Shown here: in pieces, positions 34,361-47,756 of the stretch
Layout of the letters: each line of letters begins with the position of its first letter
Numbering within the stretch: the stretch's first letter is position 1
Assembly (NCBI GenBank): GCA_003427395.1
Contig: BFEA01000971.1
Coordinates: 96,912-160,911, forward strand
Direction: 5' to 3'
Source: Chara braunii
Lineage: Eukaryota > Streptophyta > Charophyceae > Charales > Characeae
Length of the DNA stretch: 64,000 bases
Program-made: the position numbers and the translations under genes
Notes under the pieces: generated by a model
The model's database searches: none
Told to the model about the DNA's origin: nothing
Seen by the model: only the letters and a program-made list of their open reading frames with translations

Positions 34361-36552
34361 GTTTTTCCTATATCGTTTTTTCTTTTTTTGATTGGCTGCA
34401 GGACCTCCTGGAACAGGCAAGGTAACGTGCGAGACCATGACCTTGTGATTCCTTCTTTTTTTTTTTTTTTTTGGTTAAGCTGCGTTCTCGTCATCGGGGG
34501 CTGCCATATAATTTTTCTCTCACCTCACATATTGTCGTTTAACTGGCGTTATGCCATGTCAGCATGGAACATCTCTTTCTTTCGCTACCTACCTATCACT
34601 ACTCCTAAGGCTATAGAGGTGACCCCTCCAAGCATATCTTTTTTCTACCTTTACCTCTCTCTCGGAGGTTACCTCTCTCAGTGGAGAGAGAGGTTACGGC
34701 ATGTTTGCCCCTTTGCCCTAGGGTTTAGGGTGCAGGGTTGGGGCCCCACAGGCGGGGCCCCAAGCTAACACAAGGTCGGAGCATTGGCCAGTAAGTAACT
34801 GTGCCTGCCCCCCTTTTTGATCGTCCCCCACCGCCATCGAGTTAACAGTAGTGTCAAAAGAGTAAAAGACTCTAGTCTAAAGCCCACACTCTCCCCCACA
34901 CCACACACAACCCACTCACACCCGCACTACCCACTCACACACCCGTGTTGGCTGAAGACCTTACTGATACCAACTGGGAGGATCCAGCTGAGTGTCTCCG
35001 TTGGTTGGCACCAAGAGTGCCACGGGCGGCCGTGGGGTTTGAACCCACGGCCTCCTGAATGCCCCTCTTGTCTGCCTAACCAATTGAGCTAGGCCGCTGG
35101 ATGTCCTTGTGTTTTTTTTTTTTTTTTTTTTGACAAGGTATCCTTCTAAAATTCCAATGAAAGAATTGAGACGAAGAAGAAGGTAAGCAATGGCCAAATT
35201 GCTCTGCACACGCAGTCCATAAAAAAGGCGTTTCTTACATACGTGTGTACTGCTCAAACGCCTCTTGCTTGTTTGATTTTGATTGATGAAAGAATTTGAA
35301 AGATAGAATAAGACTTGAAAAAAGAAAAGTGAACTAATACTAATCGGCAACATTCCAATAATGACGGCCAGAGGGAATTTATTATTAATGGAGCTTGTAC
35401 AGTTGTAGTTAACCAAATTCTACGTAGTCCAGGACTCTGAACCATTTATTTGGGACTTCTGAAGGTGCAGGCACTGCTATACTTACCTTCTTGGGAGGCT
35501 TTCAGTTTGTGGCAATTTTTTGTCCATTTTTGTTTTTTATGCACCTAACGTATTGGGACATCCTGACAATTATATACCTGCAAATCCTATGTCAACTCCA
35601 GCTCACATAGTGCCAGAATGGTAATGGATACTTAATCAATATGATATACTTATAAAAAAAATCTCTTTGTTTTTCTTCATTGAATGAATTCGAATTCAAA
35701 ATGAGGATCCCAGATTGCATGAGCAATTGGACGTACGTGTAAAGGGTCTTGTACCCATTATTCAAAATTACCTGCACGCGTCCGTCGCAATTCGACCCCG
35801 AAAAAAACAAACAAACCAATTCGACCCGGGGTTATCCTGGCAGCACTGGCCAGTTAGTTATTTATCGCATCAGACTGACTTGGTAGGTACCCTTTAGGGC
35901 ATCGCCACACCACTCTCGAAATGTGCAAAATGTGCACAATGGGAATGAACTTTCCGCTAGAACATGGCCAGATGCACCCGCCACATTTTTGTCTTTTTCA
36001 CATTTCGAGAGTGGTGTGGCGAGGCCCTTACTGTCCATCTTTTTTTTTTTTTTTTTTTGGGGGGGGGTAGCCTGCTGTTTTCCAACACCTTTCCTCTTTT
36101 TTCTTTTGTTTGTTCAGTTTTCATTCATTTGTTGCTTTGCTTGGTTTGTTTTCTGTTGTCTGTTTGTGTGTGTTTAAGGGGTTTTTTGGTCTTTTTTTTT
36201 TTTACCTTGCTTTGTTTATGGTGCCGCTCTGTTGTCACTTAGCATGGCGGCTTTTCGCTGATTTCTCGCGTAGCATGGGGTCTCGCTCCGCTACCGTCGT
36301 CACCCGAATAGAACGCCCGGTCATTATCGCTGCGTCTGGACTGAAAGTTGGGCCAAATGCAGCTATAATTACGGGGCATTCTGTTCGGGTGAAGATGGTA
36401 CGCACCAAATCTGCATAACGAGGCTGAATCTTCCACTAGAACATGGAAATATACATCGCCATATTTTGTCTTTTGTGCATGTGGTCAGTAGTGAAGCGAG
36501 GCGCATGGTTACACTTTTGTAACGTCCACTGGCAACCCTGTCGTTGTATAGC

Positions 36553-36587
<35 letters not shown>

Positions 36588-39500
36588 CGAGTAATTTTAC
36601 GAGACTGGGCCTCACTCCACTACTCACCGAATGTGCGAAATGATAATGAATCTTCCCCTAGAACATGGGAAGATACACCGCCATGTTTTTTTGTCTTTTG
36701 TGCATGTGGTCAGTAGTGGATCGAGGGCCATTGATGAAGCTGACATACATCGCGTGTGGAACTGTTTCTGCGTTGAGATTGTGAGTTTTTTTTTTTTTTT
36801 TTTCCCGTACGTAAGGGAACGAACTGTGGATGTGATTACTGTTAGGTGCATCCAGGTTGGGCCGTAATTGCAGTCAGATACATTTAGTAAAGTGCTCGTG
36901 TGAGTATGGACTCCCCCTAACCCAACGCACCCTTATTCTGGCCGTATCAGACCGCAAAGATGGATTGTGTTCATGCATGATGAGGAAAGATGGATTGTGT
37001 TCATGCATGATGAGGGTGCGCTGTGTTTGGGGAAAATGTGCGGTGCTCTGCTTTATGTCATTGTGTTCCCCCCGGACACAATACTCCCTCAATATGACCG
37101 TATCGGGCGGGAAAGATAGCTTGTATTCAGTCATTCGTGATCGATGTGCGTTGTGTTCGGCAGAGGGGAATGTTTCGGTGCCTTGCTTGACGCTATCGTC
37201 GTCCCGCGAACACAAACACACCCTCATTATGACCGTATCGGGCTGGAAACATAGCTCCTATACATTCCTTCATCATTGGGGTGCGTTGTGTTCGGGGTAA
37301 GAGGGTAGAGTAGCTGATTCGAAGGATACCTTCTCGGACGGACTTGTTTGTGTGGTTGAATATAAGAGGTGCTAGGCTACTGTTAAAAAAGAAGGAAACT
37401 GTAAAACAAAAAAAAAAAAACAAACGTAAAATTGTAAAATACCTTAACTTTTTGGGGTGAAAGACTTGCACAAGGATCTTCTTGTGCGGTCATGCTGACA
37501 CTAGCACGTACAATCGCAAATTATATGTGAGCCAATTTGCGATTTGTGATTATACGGCACTTCCCAGTCATGCAGCACACCCGTATATTTCACAAAACAG
37601 GAAGGACACAGTCTCGACCTGCTCTAGGAATGCGATTATGCGGGCCGAGGGGTCACACAGCACGATGCATAAAAATTCATTCCGTTTTCCTGTTTTTTTT
37701 CTTTTTCTTTTCCCCCCCTTACAAGAGCTGCCCACCAAACGTCGAATTCTCTTTTTTTGTTTCCAGAAAGAAACAGGTCTAAAAGAAATATGCAATTGCG
37801 GGGACCTCCAGAGGTTCCCGCAAAACACGTAATACGTAACCCTGCCTGCGACTGTCCAAGCCGCTGACATTTATGTGCCCATTTGAGTGAAAATGCAAAA
37901 TACGTGGCCATTGTGACCCAAAAATCACCTACAATTTACAATTTTATGAAAATGCGTGCGAGTTTGAGTATGCTCTGAAATGCGTATAGTCGGTGAAACT
38001 CCAAGGAAACAGTTTGTCACAGACCTTCTTTTTTTGTCCTCTTCTCTCTCTCTGCCTACGGTTTACCTGGCAATTATGGTTGATGATATACAGTATATAC
38101 ACATATATGAGTCGTGTTGGTCTTGTCCCGTCGTTTGGCCTGTGACGGAAGGGGCGGTGCTTGCATGTGGGTGTTATCCAGGATCTGTTTATGTTTGTTT
38201 CCCCCTGTTTTGTTATATTTGGCTGTTCCCTTCCTGTTTCTTTGCCTCTTTGCCTTTTGGCTGTGTGCAAGTGGGTCGAGGGGGTGGGGGCACCTGCTGC
38301 TCAACCTACATCCACGTGGGCGGGGCCGTGTACGCAAAAGAGGTTTTGAACAGGGGGAGTTGTAAGTAAGAAGATAAAAAATGAAATGATTTTTTTCTTG
38401 TTGTTTTTTCGCTTTTGCGCTCTGATATCCTTGTGACCAGGGTTGCCGGCGTTCGGGAAGGGTCGAACGCCCGAACGGTCGGGACTCCCTCTCGACGTGT
38501 TCGGCCGTTCGGCCGAATGCGGATCCAAAAAAAAAAAAAAAAAAAAAAAAAAAAANAAAAAAAAAAAAAAAAGAATTCCAAAAAATCTGAAAACAATATA
38601 TGTTATGCAGAAGAATAAACTAAACAACATTTGCCTCAACGTTACATCCAAATTCTTTACCAAATTTGAAATAAAGATCACATATACTAAAGATAAATAT
38701 TAAGTAATAATAATGGAAGTTAGGAAAAAAAAGGAGAATGAAATTATTGAGTGGGCGAGCACGTTTTTGACACCGCCATCTTTGGCTATTTTTCTTTTTT
38801 TTTTTGGCTGTGACAAGTCACAAATGTCTTCCTGGGCTTACTTGGCACCCGCTACCCAAGAGATAGACCACTGGATCCCCCGATCGGCATCAAGCAGAGT
38901 CTGCTATGTTCGTAGGGGAGGGGCCTGAGGGCAGGCATGGGGGATTGGTCCGCTTTATCCCTGGTGCTACCGGCCGTCCCCTGGCCGGTATCCTGCAGGC
39001 TCGAGGGGCCGTAAAAACACGGTTCTGGTATGCTACGGGTTTCCCCGTATGCCTATAGGTAGGAGTAGTGGTAGGTAGGTAGTGTGAGGAAAAAATTGAG
39101 AGAAGAGAAAATAATTTTTTTTTTTTTACATGTGTAGCTTATATAATAGAGAATTTACATATAGAGTTTGAAAAAATAATAATTTTTTTCATGCCCCGAA
39201 ATAAAGAAAAAACAAAAAGTGGAAAAAAAAGAAAAACAAATTAGTGAGTGGGCAAGCAAGTTTTGACACCACCATCTTTGCCGATTTTTCATGTTTTTTT
39301 TGGCTAAACAGAATGGCTTCAAAATTAAGAGGGAGATACCTTACATCACGAAGAACTCACACAAAAAAATTCAGAAAAAAAATAAAATATTTAGGTGCCA
39401 AAATATTCTTTTGCGGGGAGCCGAACGCCTTCAGGTTCGGGCCCTGTACGGGGACCCGAACGCCCGAACGTTCGGGGGTCATCTTAGGGGCCTCCGTACG

Positions 39501-42500
39501 TTCGGCCTGGCAACCCTGCTTGTGACGATATATATGAGTCTGTGAAACTCCGACGAAACAGTTTGTCACAGCCCCTCGTTTGTTGTCCTCTTCTCCCTCT
39601 CTGCGTACGGCTTATCGGGCAGCTCTGTTTGACTATATATATGGTGTTTTGTTTTTTTTTTCGTTTTTTTTTTTTGTGCAGACCTACATAGGAACGAAGC
39701 TGGTCAGCCTGCTGCTACACAATGCGTCGTCATCCTCATCACTGCCTTATGGACCACGAACAGGACCTCAAATTGAACCCATCTTGTGCGTATGTTACAC
39801 CAACCATGCCCTGGATCAGTTTCTGGAAGGATTGATGGACCAAGGTGTGAAGAGGATTGTCCGTGTGGGGCGGCGGTCTAAGAATCCAAGGTTAGAAAAA
39901 TTCAATCTGGAAGAAATCTGGAAGGTGGAGGCGGGAGATTACCGCTATAGATTCAGAGAGTTGCGCACAGAGGAGTTCACGATACGCACGGAGATGGACG
40001 CCCTGAAGAAGGAGATCAACATGGATATGGAGGACCTGATCTCGATCGGGAGTCGGGATTGGGAATCCATGACCCCTTCGGAGCAGTGGGGCAGGCTCCA
40101 GCGGTTTCTCTGGACTGCGCATCCTCGTCAGTATGAGTCGCTGGTGAACGAGGAGTTGCGGGACCACCGAGGTGTTAAATCCATCATCATGGAAGATGCC
40201 GAAGAAGATGAGCACGTGCATGCAGCAGCAGCACCACCATCACCAGGAGGAGCAGATAGTATTGATGTCAACAGGCTGAATTCGACCACCACTACGATGG
40301 ATGGTTTCACGGTCGCCAAAGGACGGGGCAGGCGGCAGCATGTCTTCAAGCGGTGGTTGGATGGGATGCCCTCTTCCTCGTTGAGATGGCGAGAAAATCA
40401 GTCGCGGAAAAATCAAAATCAACGGCGGAAAATCAAAATCAACAGCGGATTGGATTCTCGTCGTGGTGGGTGGAATGCCACGTCATCAGCAGGTGGAGAT
40501 GGCGAAGCAGGTCGGAGAGCGAAGGGAAGCGATGATGATGGCTCGGGATTGAGACACCGGTTGCCAGAAGAACAGTCGGGACAGCCGAGTTCTGATCAGG
40601 AGGAGGAGAGTGACCTGATTGAGTACAGGTGCTCAAGCTTCTACTCCGCGCTCTGCGGCTTGGATCCTGAACCCTCTCCCCCACCTTCCTCCCCCTCCTC
40701 CCCCTCTTCCCCGATCTTTACCCCCCCCTCCCCTCAGTTCTCTTCTGATTGGTCATCCTCAGATCTGGTGCCTGTACCGCAAACAGAGGGAGAGGAGGTT
40801 GGAGCATCAAAGCCGCCGAGCTCATACCTTCGCCGCATTTTTAGCCGCATTTTTAGCCCGAAATCGGCTGCCACATCAGCAGCAGCTGCATCGGCAGGTC
40901 AATCCAGTGGACTAGCAGAAGATGAACCACAGCAGCAGGACGAGGAGGAGGAGGAGATTCGTCGTCAGCAGATGGTGGATCACCTGCAAGATTTTTGTGA
41001 ACGGCGATCGCGACACGTACCTTCTGGTGGTCGTGGGGTGGTGGAGGCGGTTGGAGTGGTTAGTCGCTCCGCAGCTGATGGATTAGCGGGTCAATGCAGT
41101 AGCAGCAGCAGTCGCACCGTCAGCTCTTTGGCAACTTCATCTGACCACACTGCCAATGTGGCACGTAACGGCAGTGGCAGCACGATCAGCATCAGCAGCT
41201 CTTTGGCCACGTCATCGGCCAACAGTGCTGACGTGTCACCCTCTGCTAGTCGCTCCCTACTCCAAGTAGATGACGTTTGGAGCCTTAGTCGTGCCGAAAG
41301 ACGCCAACTCTTTCAGATATGGCGAGAGGAGGAGTTCAGCATGCGGCTCAACGACCTGAGGGAAGACATGGAAAAGTTCTCAGGGTATGTAACGTTATTT
41401 GTTTTTGCCCCCTTGCTACAGTAGCTGATCGTTTGGTTGTTTTCTTGCGTTGTTTTCTTGAATGTCTTGATTCGTTTTGATTCCTCTCCTCGCCCCTGCA
41501 CCTCCATAGCAATTTCGTTTGGTGCTGATATGTCGATTTGGTGCTCTTCCCACAGACTCACACCACGTCCTTTGGGACATCCGTTAGAATTGGAATGATA
41601 CAGAGAAAGAAGATTAGCATGGCCCCTACGCAACGATGACAGACTTGCACCACCATAGACAAGATACCCCCCNNNNNNNNNNNNNNNNNNNNNNNNNNNN
41701 NNNNNNNNNNNNNNNNNNNNNNNNNNNNNNNNNNNNNNNNNNNNNNNNNNNNNNNNNNNNNNNNNNNNNNNNNNNNNNNNNNNNNNNNNNNNNNNNNNNN
41801 NNNNNNNNNNNNNNNNNNNNNNNNNNNNNNNNNNNNNNNNNNNNNNNNNNNNNNNNNNNNNNNNNNNNNNNNNNNNNNNNNNNNNNNNNNNNNNNNNNNN
41901 NNNNNNNNNNNNNNNNNNNNNNNNNNNNNNNNNNNNNNNNNNNNNNNNNNNNNNNNNNNNNNNNNNNNNNNNNNNNNNNNNNNNNNNNNNNNNNNNNNNN
42001 NNNNNNNNGAGAGGGAGGTGAAAAAAATTGGGAGAGGTGCAGACTCTGAAGAGATTAAAAAAAAGAACAAGCCAGATTAGAAGTGAAGAGGTGGTAGCAG
42101 CAGGGTCAAGGGGAGCTGTCGAAATCCTAACATTTGAGTATGGGCCATGTGAGTTATGTCTTTATTGAATGATGCCGTCATGACACCTTTATTGGCACCT
42201 TAATGGATGCCCTTTCGACAGTCATTTTGCAGCAGACAGCCATCCCCTAGGCCACATGGCTTAAAGCTTGCTTAAACTCGAAAAATGACCGCCCTGGAGT
42301 CCAGCAACGAAATGGAAAACAACCAATACCTTTTTGGAAGGGGAATTTTTTCTACTGAGGCTGACTGAAAGCCGAGCCACTTGTACACAAAATGAGCTGC
42401 AAAAGACGCTCAAACCAGTTTGCGCTGCTACAGACAATGCACGGGCAAGACGGCGAGGTTCAAGCTGTGGCACCAGGGACTGGACCAGGAGCTTGATGGT

Positions 42501-45500
42501 CGGGCCCAAGTGAGTCAAACCTGAGGCCCTCTTACTCAAAATGAACTGCAAAGATGCTCAAATCGGTCGACTGCTACAGACAATGCACTGGCACCAGGGC
42601 CGGGACCAGGAGCATGATGGTCGGGGCGAAGTATTTCCAAGAACGTGAACGGACATGCTCCTCTTCCCCCTCTGCTCCTCCTCCTATTCCTCTTCCACTG
42701 CCTCATTATTCGAAGCAGACTTGACTGGCAAGGTCCACATCCAGTCTCTGGTGTTGGCCTGGACTGCCTAAAGAGGGCTTCTGGCAGAACCGCTTGGTCT
42801 TCAGCGGTCTTTGTGTAAAGGTTCCGATTCTGGACGCTATCTGTAGCTCTTCGCATATAGGGAAACCAATGACTGAGCAAGCGTGAGAGCTGAGACTTGA
42901 ACGATCAACAACAATTACGAGTAACAATAATCAACCAATCAATCAATCAATCAATCAACCAATCAACCAATGAATTAACCAATCAACAACCAATCAATCA
43001 ACCAATCAAAAAACAACCAATCAATCAACCAATCAATCAACAACCAATCAATTTAACCAATCAATCAACCAATCAATCAACAACCAATCAATCAACCAAT
43101 CAATTAACAACCAATCAATCAACCAATCAAAAAACAACCAATCAATCAACCAATCAATCAACAACCAATCTGTAATGGCCCGTCAATACACGGACTGAAA
43201 CATACAGTCGATTTCTGATTTCTGCTCATAGGATGCATGCCGTACTAAGTTCCCTGCCTGTCGANTGTAATGGCCCGTCAATACACGGACTGAAACATAC
43301 AGTCGATTTCTGATTTCTGCTCATAGGATGCATGCCGTACTAAGTTCCCTGCCTGTCGATGTGTTTGCTGGGTCTGAGTGCGTGCTTGTTTGTGGGTTGC
43401 ATGACTGTGTGTGGCCTGCATGTTGTCGGAGTGCCTTGAGTGTGTGTGTGACCTGTATGGGTCTGTGATGGCTGGGCAGGCCCGTGGGAGGGCCGGTACT
43501 TACCTGTGGCATGGCGTTTGAGAGCTGCAGCCAGGGATACACTCAAGTGGTGTCGATAGCAGCCCCGCGACCCTTGGGGGGGTAGCGGGAAAACACTCAA
43601 GTAGGCCGGTAAGCATATGTGTGGGGTACTTGAGGGCCGGTAGGCCGAAATGTGGGTTCTTGAAAGGCCGAGCAGAAAAGACAAAGTCGGCATTTTTAGA
43701 GTCCGGTAGCTGTGGGTAGGTCTAGGCCGGTACCAGTCTGCATCTAGAGCCTGTACGGCCAATATCAGAGTCTGCAATGATGTTTCCCTCCGAAACGGAG
43801 GAAGGTACCGGAGGCTGAGGAGGCCAAGCGGCCTGGAAGTCACCGCCCAAGAGGCAAGTTGGCCGCTACATAGGTCTGGAGGAGCCCAGTGCTCCTCATT
43901 CTTCACTTCGGTGCAAGCCGGCTCAAGGCTGGAGGAGCGCTGGGCGGAGAAGGGCTGCTGCTTCAAGCGCAGCTGAGAGGAAGGAGCCGGGAGCTTCCAC
44001 CTCGGCTATGGTGGAGCTCTACCGGTAGGAGGAGGAGGGAGAAGGGGTTGAGGTAGGAGAGTGGTGAGGGACTTACCTGGCTATGGAGGACTCCATCTTC
44101 ATCATCTTGTGAGGCGCTGCATCTGGAAGGCCCGAGTAGGGGCAGTGTGGCACCAAGGAAGTTCGGGCAGAGTCTGGCTATGGTGGGACAGTGGGCAGCC
44201 ACTTAGCTGCTACATGTAGACCAAGGGAGGGCAGCACCATAGCTGTCCGGAGTGACAAGGTCTNATTAGTCTGCCATAGCCTAGACCTGTGAAGGAGGAA
44301 GAGGAAGGTGGCCATGGCTATGGTGGACCTCATATGGAAGCCTGAAGTAGAAGAGGGATTCGGACATTGATTCTGGTTCTGCTGTTCAATTTATTGTTGT
44401 TCTTTCATGAGTTGAATAAGAGAGGAAGAGATAAAGAGGAGGAGGTTGTTGAGCGAAGAAGAAGAGCTTTGTTTTGGTCTATGCCGAAGTACATCTTCTT
44501 CTTCTTCTCTAATTCTTCTTCTTCTTCTTTCCCTCTCTCTCCTTTCAAGTTCTTTCATTTCATTTTGCANTTGGATGGAGTTGAGCTCAAGTTCAATTAT
44601 TTCTTTTGCATTTGGGCAGCATTGTACTTTCTGATGGTTGTGGACTTCAAAATTGGCCAGGATCGTAACAAATCAATTTAACCAATCAATCAACCAATCA
44701 ATCAACAACCAATCAATCAACCAATCAATTAACAACCAATCAATCAACCAATCAATTAACAACCAATCAACTTAACCAATCAATCAACCAATGAATTGAC
44801 CAACGAATGAATGAAGGAATGGATGAATAAATGAATGAATGAATGAATTAATGGATGGATGAATGAATGAATGAATAACGTCATTAGAATGTCCAAGCCT
44901 TGACAGGCTGACAGGTAGCTATCAGCTCCAATATTTCCCTCTCTCCCTATCTCCTTCTAGCGAAAATGTTATTCTGCAATCTAGCATGTCTTCCCGATGA
45001 ATGGTTGGATGATTGATATCTCGCAAGAAGACATGGCCTTCAATCTTCACTACGGCACCTGAAGTTGATTGCCAAACGACAAGGAATCCTTCCTTCCTGC
45101 CTGGGGAAAGTGTCAGCAACGTGGGGCTTTTGTAGGTCCCTACTAGGGCAAGGCCAGTCCTTAGCAATCATGAACTGACTGATGCCTACTTCACGCAACC
45201 TTATCGACTATGGAAGCTATGGCTGCCACCGTTATTTCATGCACGTTAGCTAATCCTCCTCCCGCATTCCAGGTCTCCTTCACAGAGCACTCCTCCCCTC
45301 CCTACCTCTACTCCCAAGGTATGGTGCCTCCACTTGCATCTCACTAACCACGGTGGGGCAGACTTCCTTTGACAGCTGCTCTGTGGTGCCCTCCACCTCC
45401 ATTACTGGAGGTTGTGGTGCTACTCTCCCTCGACCTGGGTTGTTCAAAAGTGATAGGCCACAGTGTGTGCGCCTGCACCTGCGCTTGCACGTGACATATT

Positions 45501-47700
45501 CCTAGCGCTTATTGGCTGAAGTCGGCCGAATGCATGGCCGAGATGCGTTTGCCAATGCGAGGCTGCATGGTGCTGCTCTCCCTTAGCGTGGGCTGTTCAC
45601 AGTTTAGCCAGACCTGTGCACCTGCACGTGACATATTCTTAGCAGTAATTGGCTGAGGTTGGCCGAGTGCATGGCCGAGATGCATTTCCCAACGTGAGGC
45701 TGTGATTTGACAGCGGCCATCATCAAGTCTAGGTCTGATACGTTTGTTGTGTCGAGATGCCGGCCTTGAACTCAGTTAAAATTTGATGGCTCTGCTTTCC
45801 CTTTAAGAGCCACTTAGACTTTACCCCTTGGAAATTTGACGGCTCTGCTCATCTGTGGAGAGGCATTTAGACTCTACCCTTCCCTTTGCACTTGTACCTC
45901 CCTGTAAGAGGCTCGGTTTGACCAAACATGCGAGGAAGGAGTTCGGGTTCTTGGCTTTTTAACTTTTGATGACATTAGGACGGCCTGACTTCTGCCTCAG
46001 AGGACTGGATATGGTGGCCGTCCAGGGATCACTGAAAGCTTGAGACAGCTCGCTGACTCGGCGGAGAGAGAGAACCAGGGTCCTCGGCTCGGCCCCACAG
46101 ATGATGAAGATGGTGTGAATCGGTGTTATCTGACTATCGTCATGCTCATATGTTTGAAAGCCTTGCCTGTGTGCAGCGCGTGCCAGGCAGGGCGCTCAAA
46201 CGAAGAGGTACATCACCTGCGCAAGTGCAAGGGGCAGAGTAGTGGGCTAGATAGTGTGCTTGATTGGGTATCATGTTTCCACTACATGCAGTCAGGGGTG
46301 GTGAATGAGAGGGTCTCTATGGTCTTCCAGTCTACTTGTCATTCTGTTTCACTGCGATGAATCATACCGTAAGGCAAGGTTGAATACATGCGGGAGAGAA
46401 TAGGGATGGGGGAAGGGCAGTCACAGTGCTGAGGTGTGTCCAGGATGATCTAGAAGCTCTTTTTTTGGGGGGAGAGGGGGGTTAAGGGCTGGGTAAGGGG
46501 GAGGGGGAGGGGGGGATCTACGAGCTGCTTGGCAGGGAATTCTGATATGTTGTTATTGGGTTGTAAGGTAACTACCTCCCGTTTTGTTCCAAATAGAATG
46601 CAAGTGTCCCAAAAAAAAATACAGCTAGGATGACCATGCGTTCTATTTCTGGGAGAATAGAAGTGTCGTTGATTTGCTGGGTTAGTATGGCCGGTTTGTT
46701 GGTCACGGCTATGCTCACATTGGCACTTTTCTTGATGGATGTGAGTGAGTCCATCTTTGACCAGATTCAGAAAAATAAGTGCTAGTGTGACCATGCTCTT
46801 CCATTGGAATCATACTTGCAACTGCACGAGCTGCACATTCATGCGGAGTTCCGTGCGGAATTCCGTGTGGGGGTGCCTGTGAGGAATCATGCAGGTTTTT
46901 TACTTTTATTATTATTATTATTATTTTTTTTTTTTGGGATGGGGGACGGGAGGGCGTAGGACGGGAAGATGGGGATATGGCAAGGAGAGGGGGATATGGA
47001 GAGGAAGAGGATGTGGACGAGGTCGACGAGGATAGCGAGAAGGAGGAGGAGGAGGAGGAGGAAGGGCAGGCATTGTCTGGGTACTACCGGGAGTCTCCCG
47101 GTTCCGGTTGTATGCGGTCTCCACCTACCTTTTTCCCATGGGAGCATCGGATCGTTATTTGAAGTTGTTTCTGCTTGCCGGTGATAAGTAACGGGACTGG
47201 TGCCCTGCAGAATAGATGGGGCACTACACGTGTGTGTGTGTGGTTAAAATAAATAAATAAATAAATAAATTGTACGTCCTCCGGTTTGCTAATTCTCACT
47301 GAGAGCAGTTTGGCAATTATGCATTCCAATCATACGTGCAAGCGCATGTCGTGCGCACGCTTCCCGACGTGCGGTGCACGGCGGGAACGACCCGTCACCC
47401 CCCTCCGAAAAAGAAAAAGGAAGGCCGGGGTCGAAACGGTGCGTTCGAGGGCCCCTGCCAAAACTATAAACGGGATGAAAAAACAATTTGCAGGAAATTC
47501 AGCAAGTTAAAAAAAGGAGGTCAAAGGTGTTGTAAAGCACCCTTGACCTGAATGCTTTAAATTGTTTCAGGAACCCAGCACCCTAAACCCTTAACCTTGA
47601 CCCTTCACCCTAAACCTTAAAATTGTAAATCCTGAAACCCTGGTCTGTACAATCCTAAGTCCTAAGACCGTAGACCTTAAACCGCCAATACCTTTCCTTT

Positions 47701-47756
<56 letters not shown>

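Noticed and set aside
35028-35099. Functional tRNA gene on the minus strand
   Set aside because: The A and B boxes and arms are present, but the fold is irregular and the sequence continues into a SINE body shared with another copy.
39580-39681. 5' extension of exon 3 upstream of the acceptor
   Set aside because: The extra residues are poly-Phe from the polypyrimidine tract, and the AG at 39680-39681 gives the exact Walker A continuation.
41567-41645. Functional U6 snRNA gene
   Set aside because: It has an insertion after the ACAGAGA box, the 3' third is missing, and there is no T-run terminator before the gap.
42925-44880. CRISPR-like array in the CAAT region
   Set aside because: Units are simple tetranucleotide variants without unique spacers, and the genome is eukaryotic.
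46040-46360. 106-residue plus-strand ORF in intron 3
   Set aside because: No recognisable domain, unsupported by neighbours and inside an intron of an in-phase gene.
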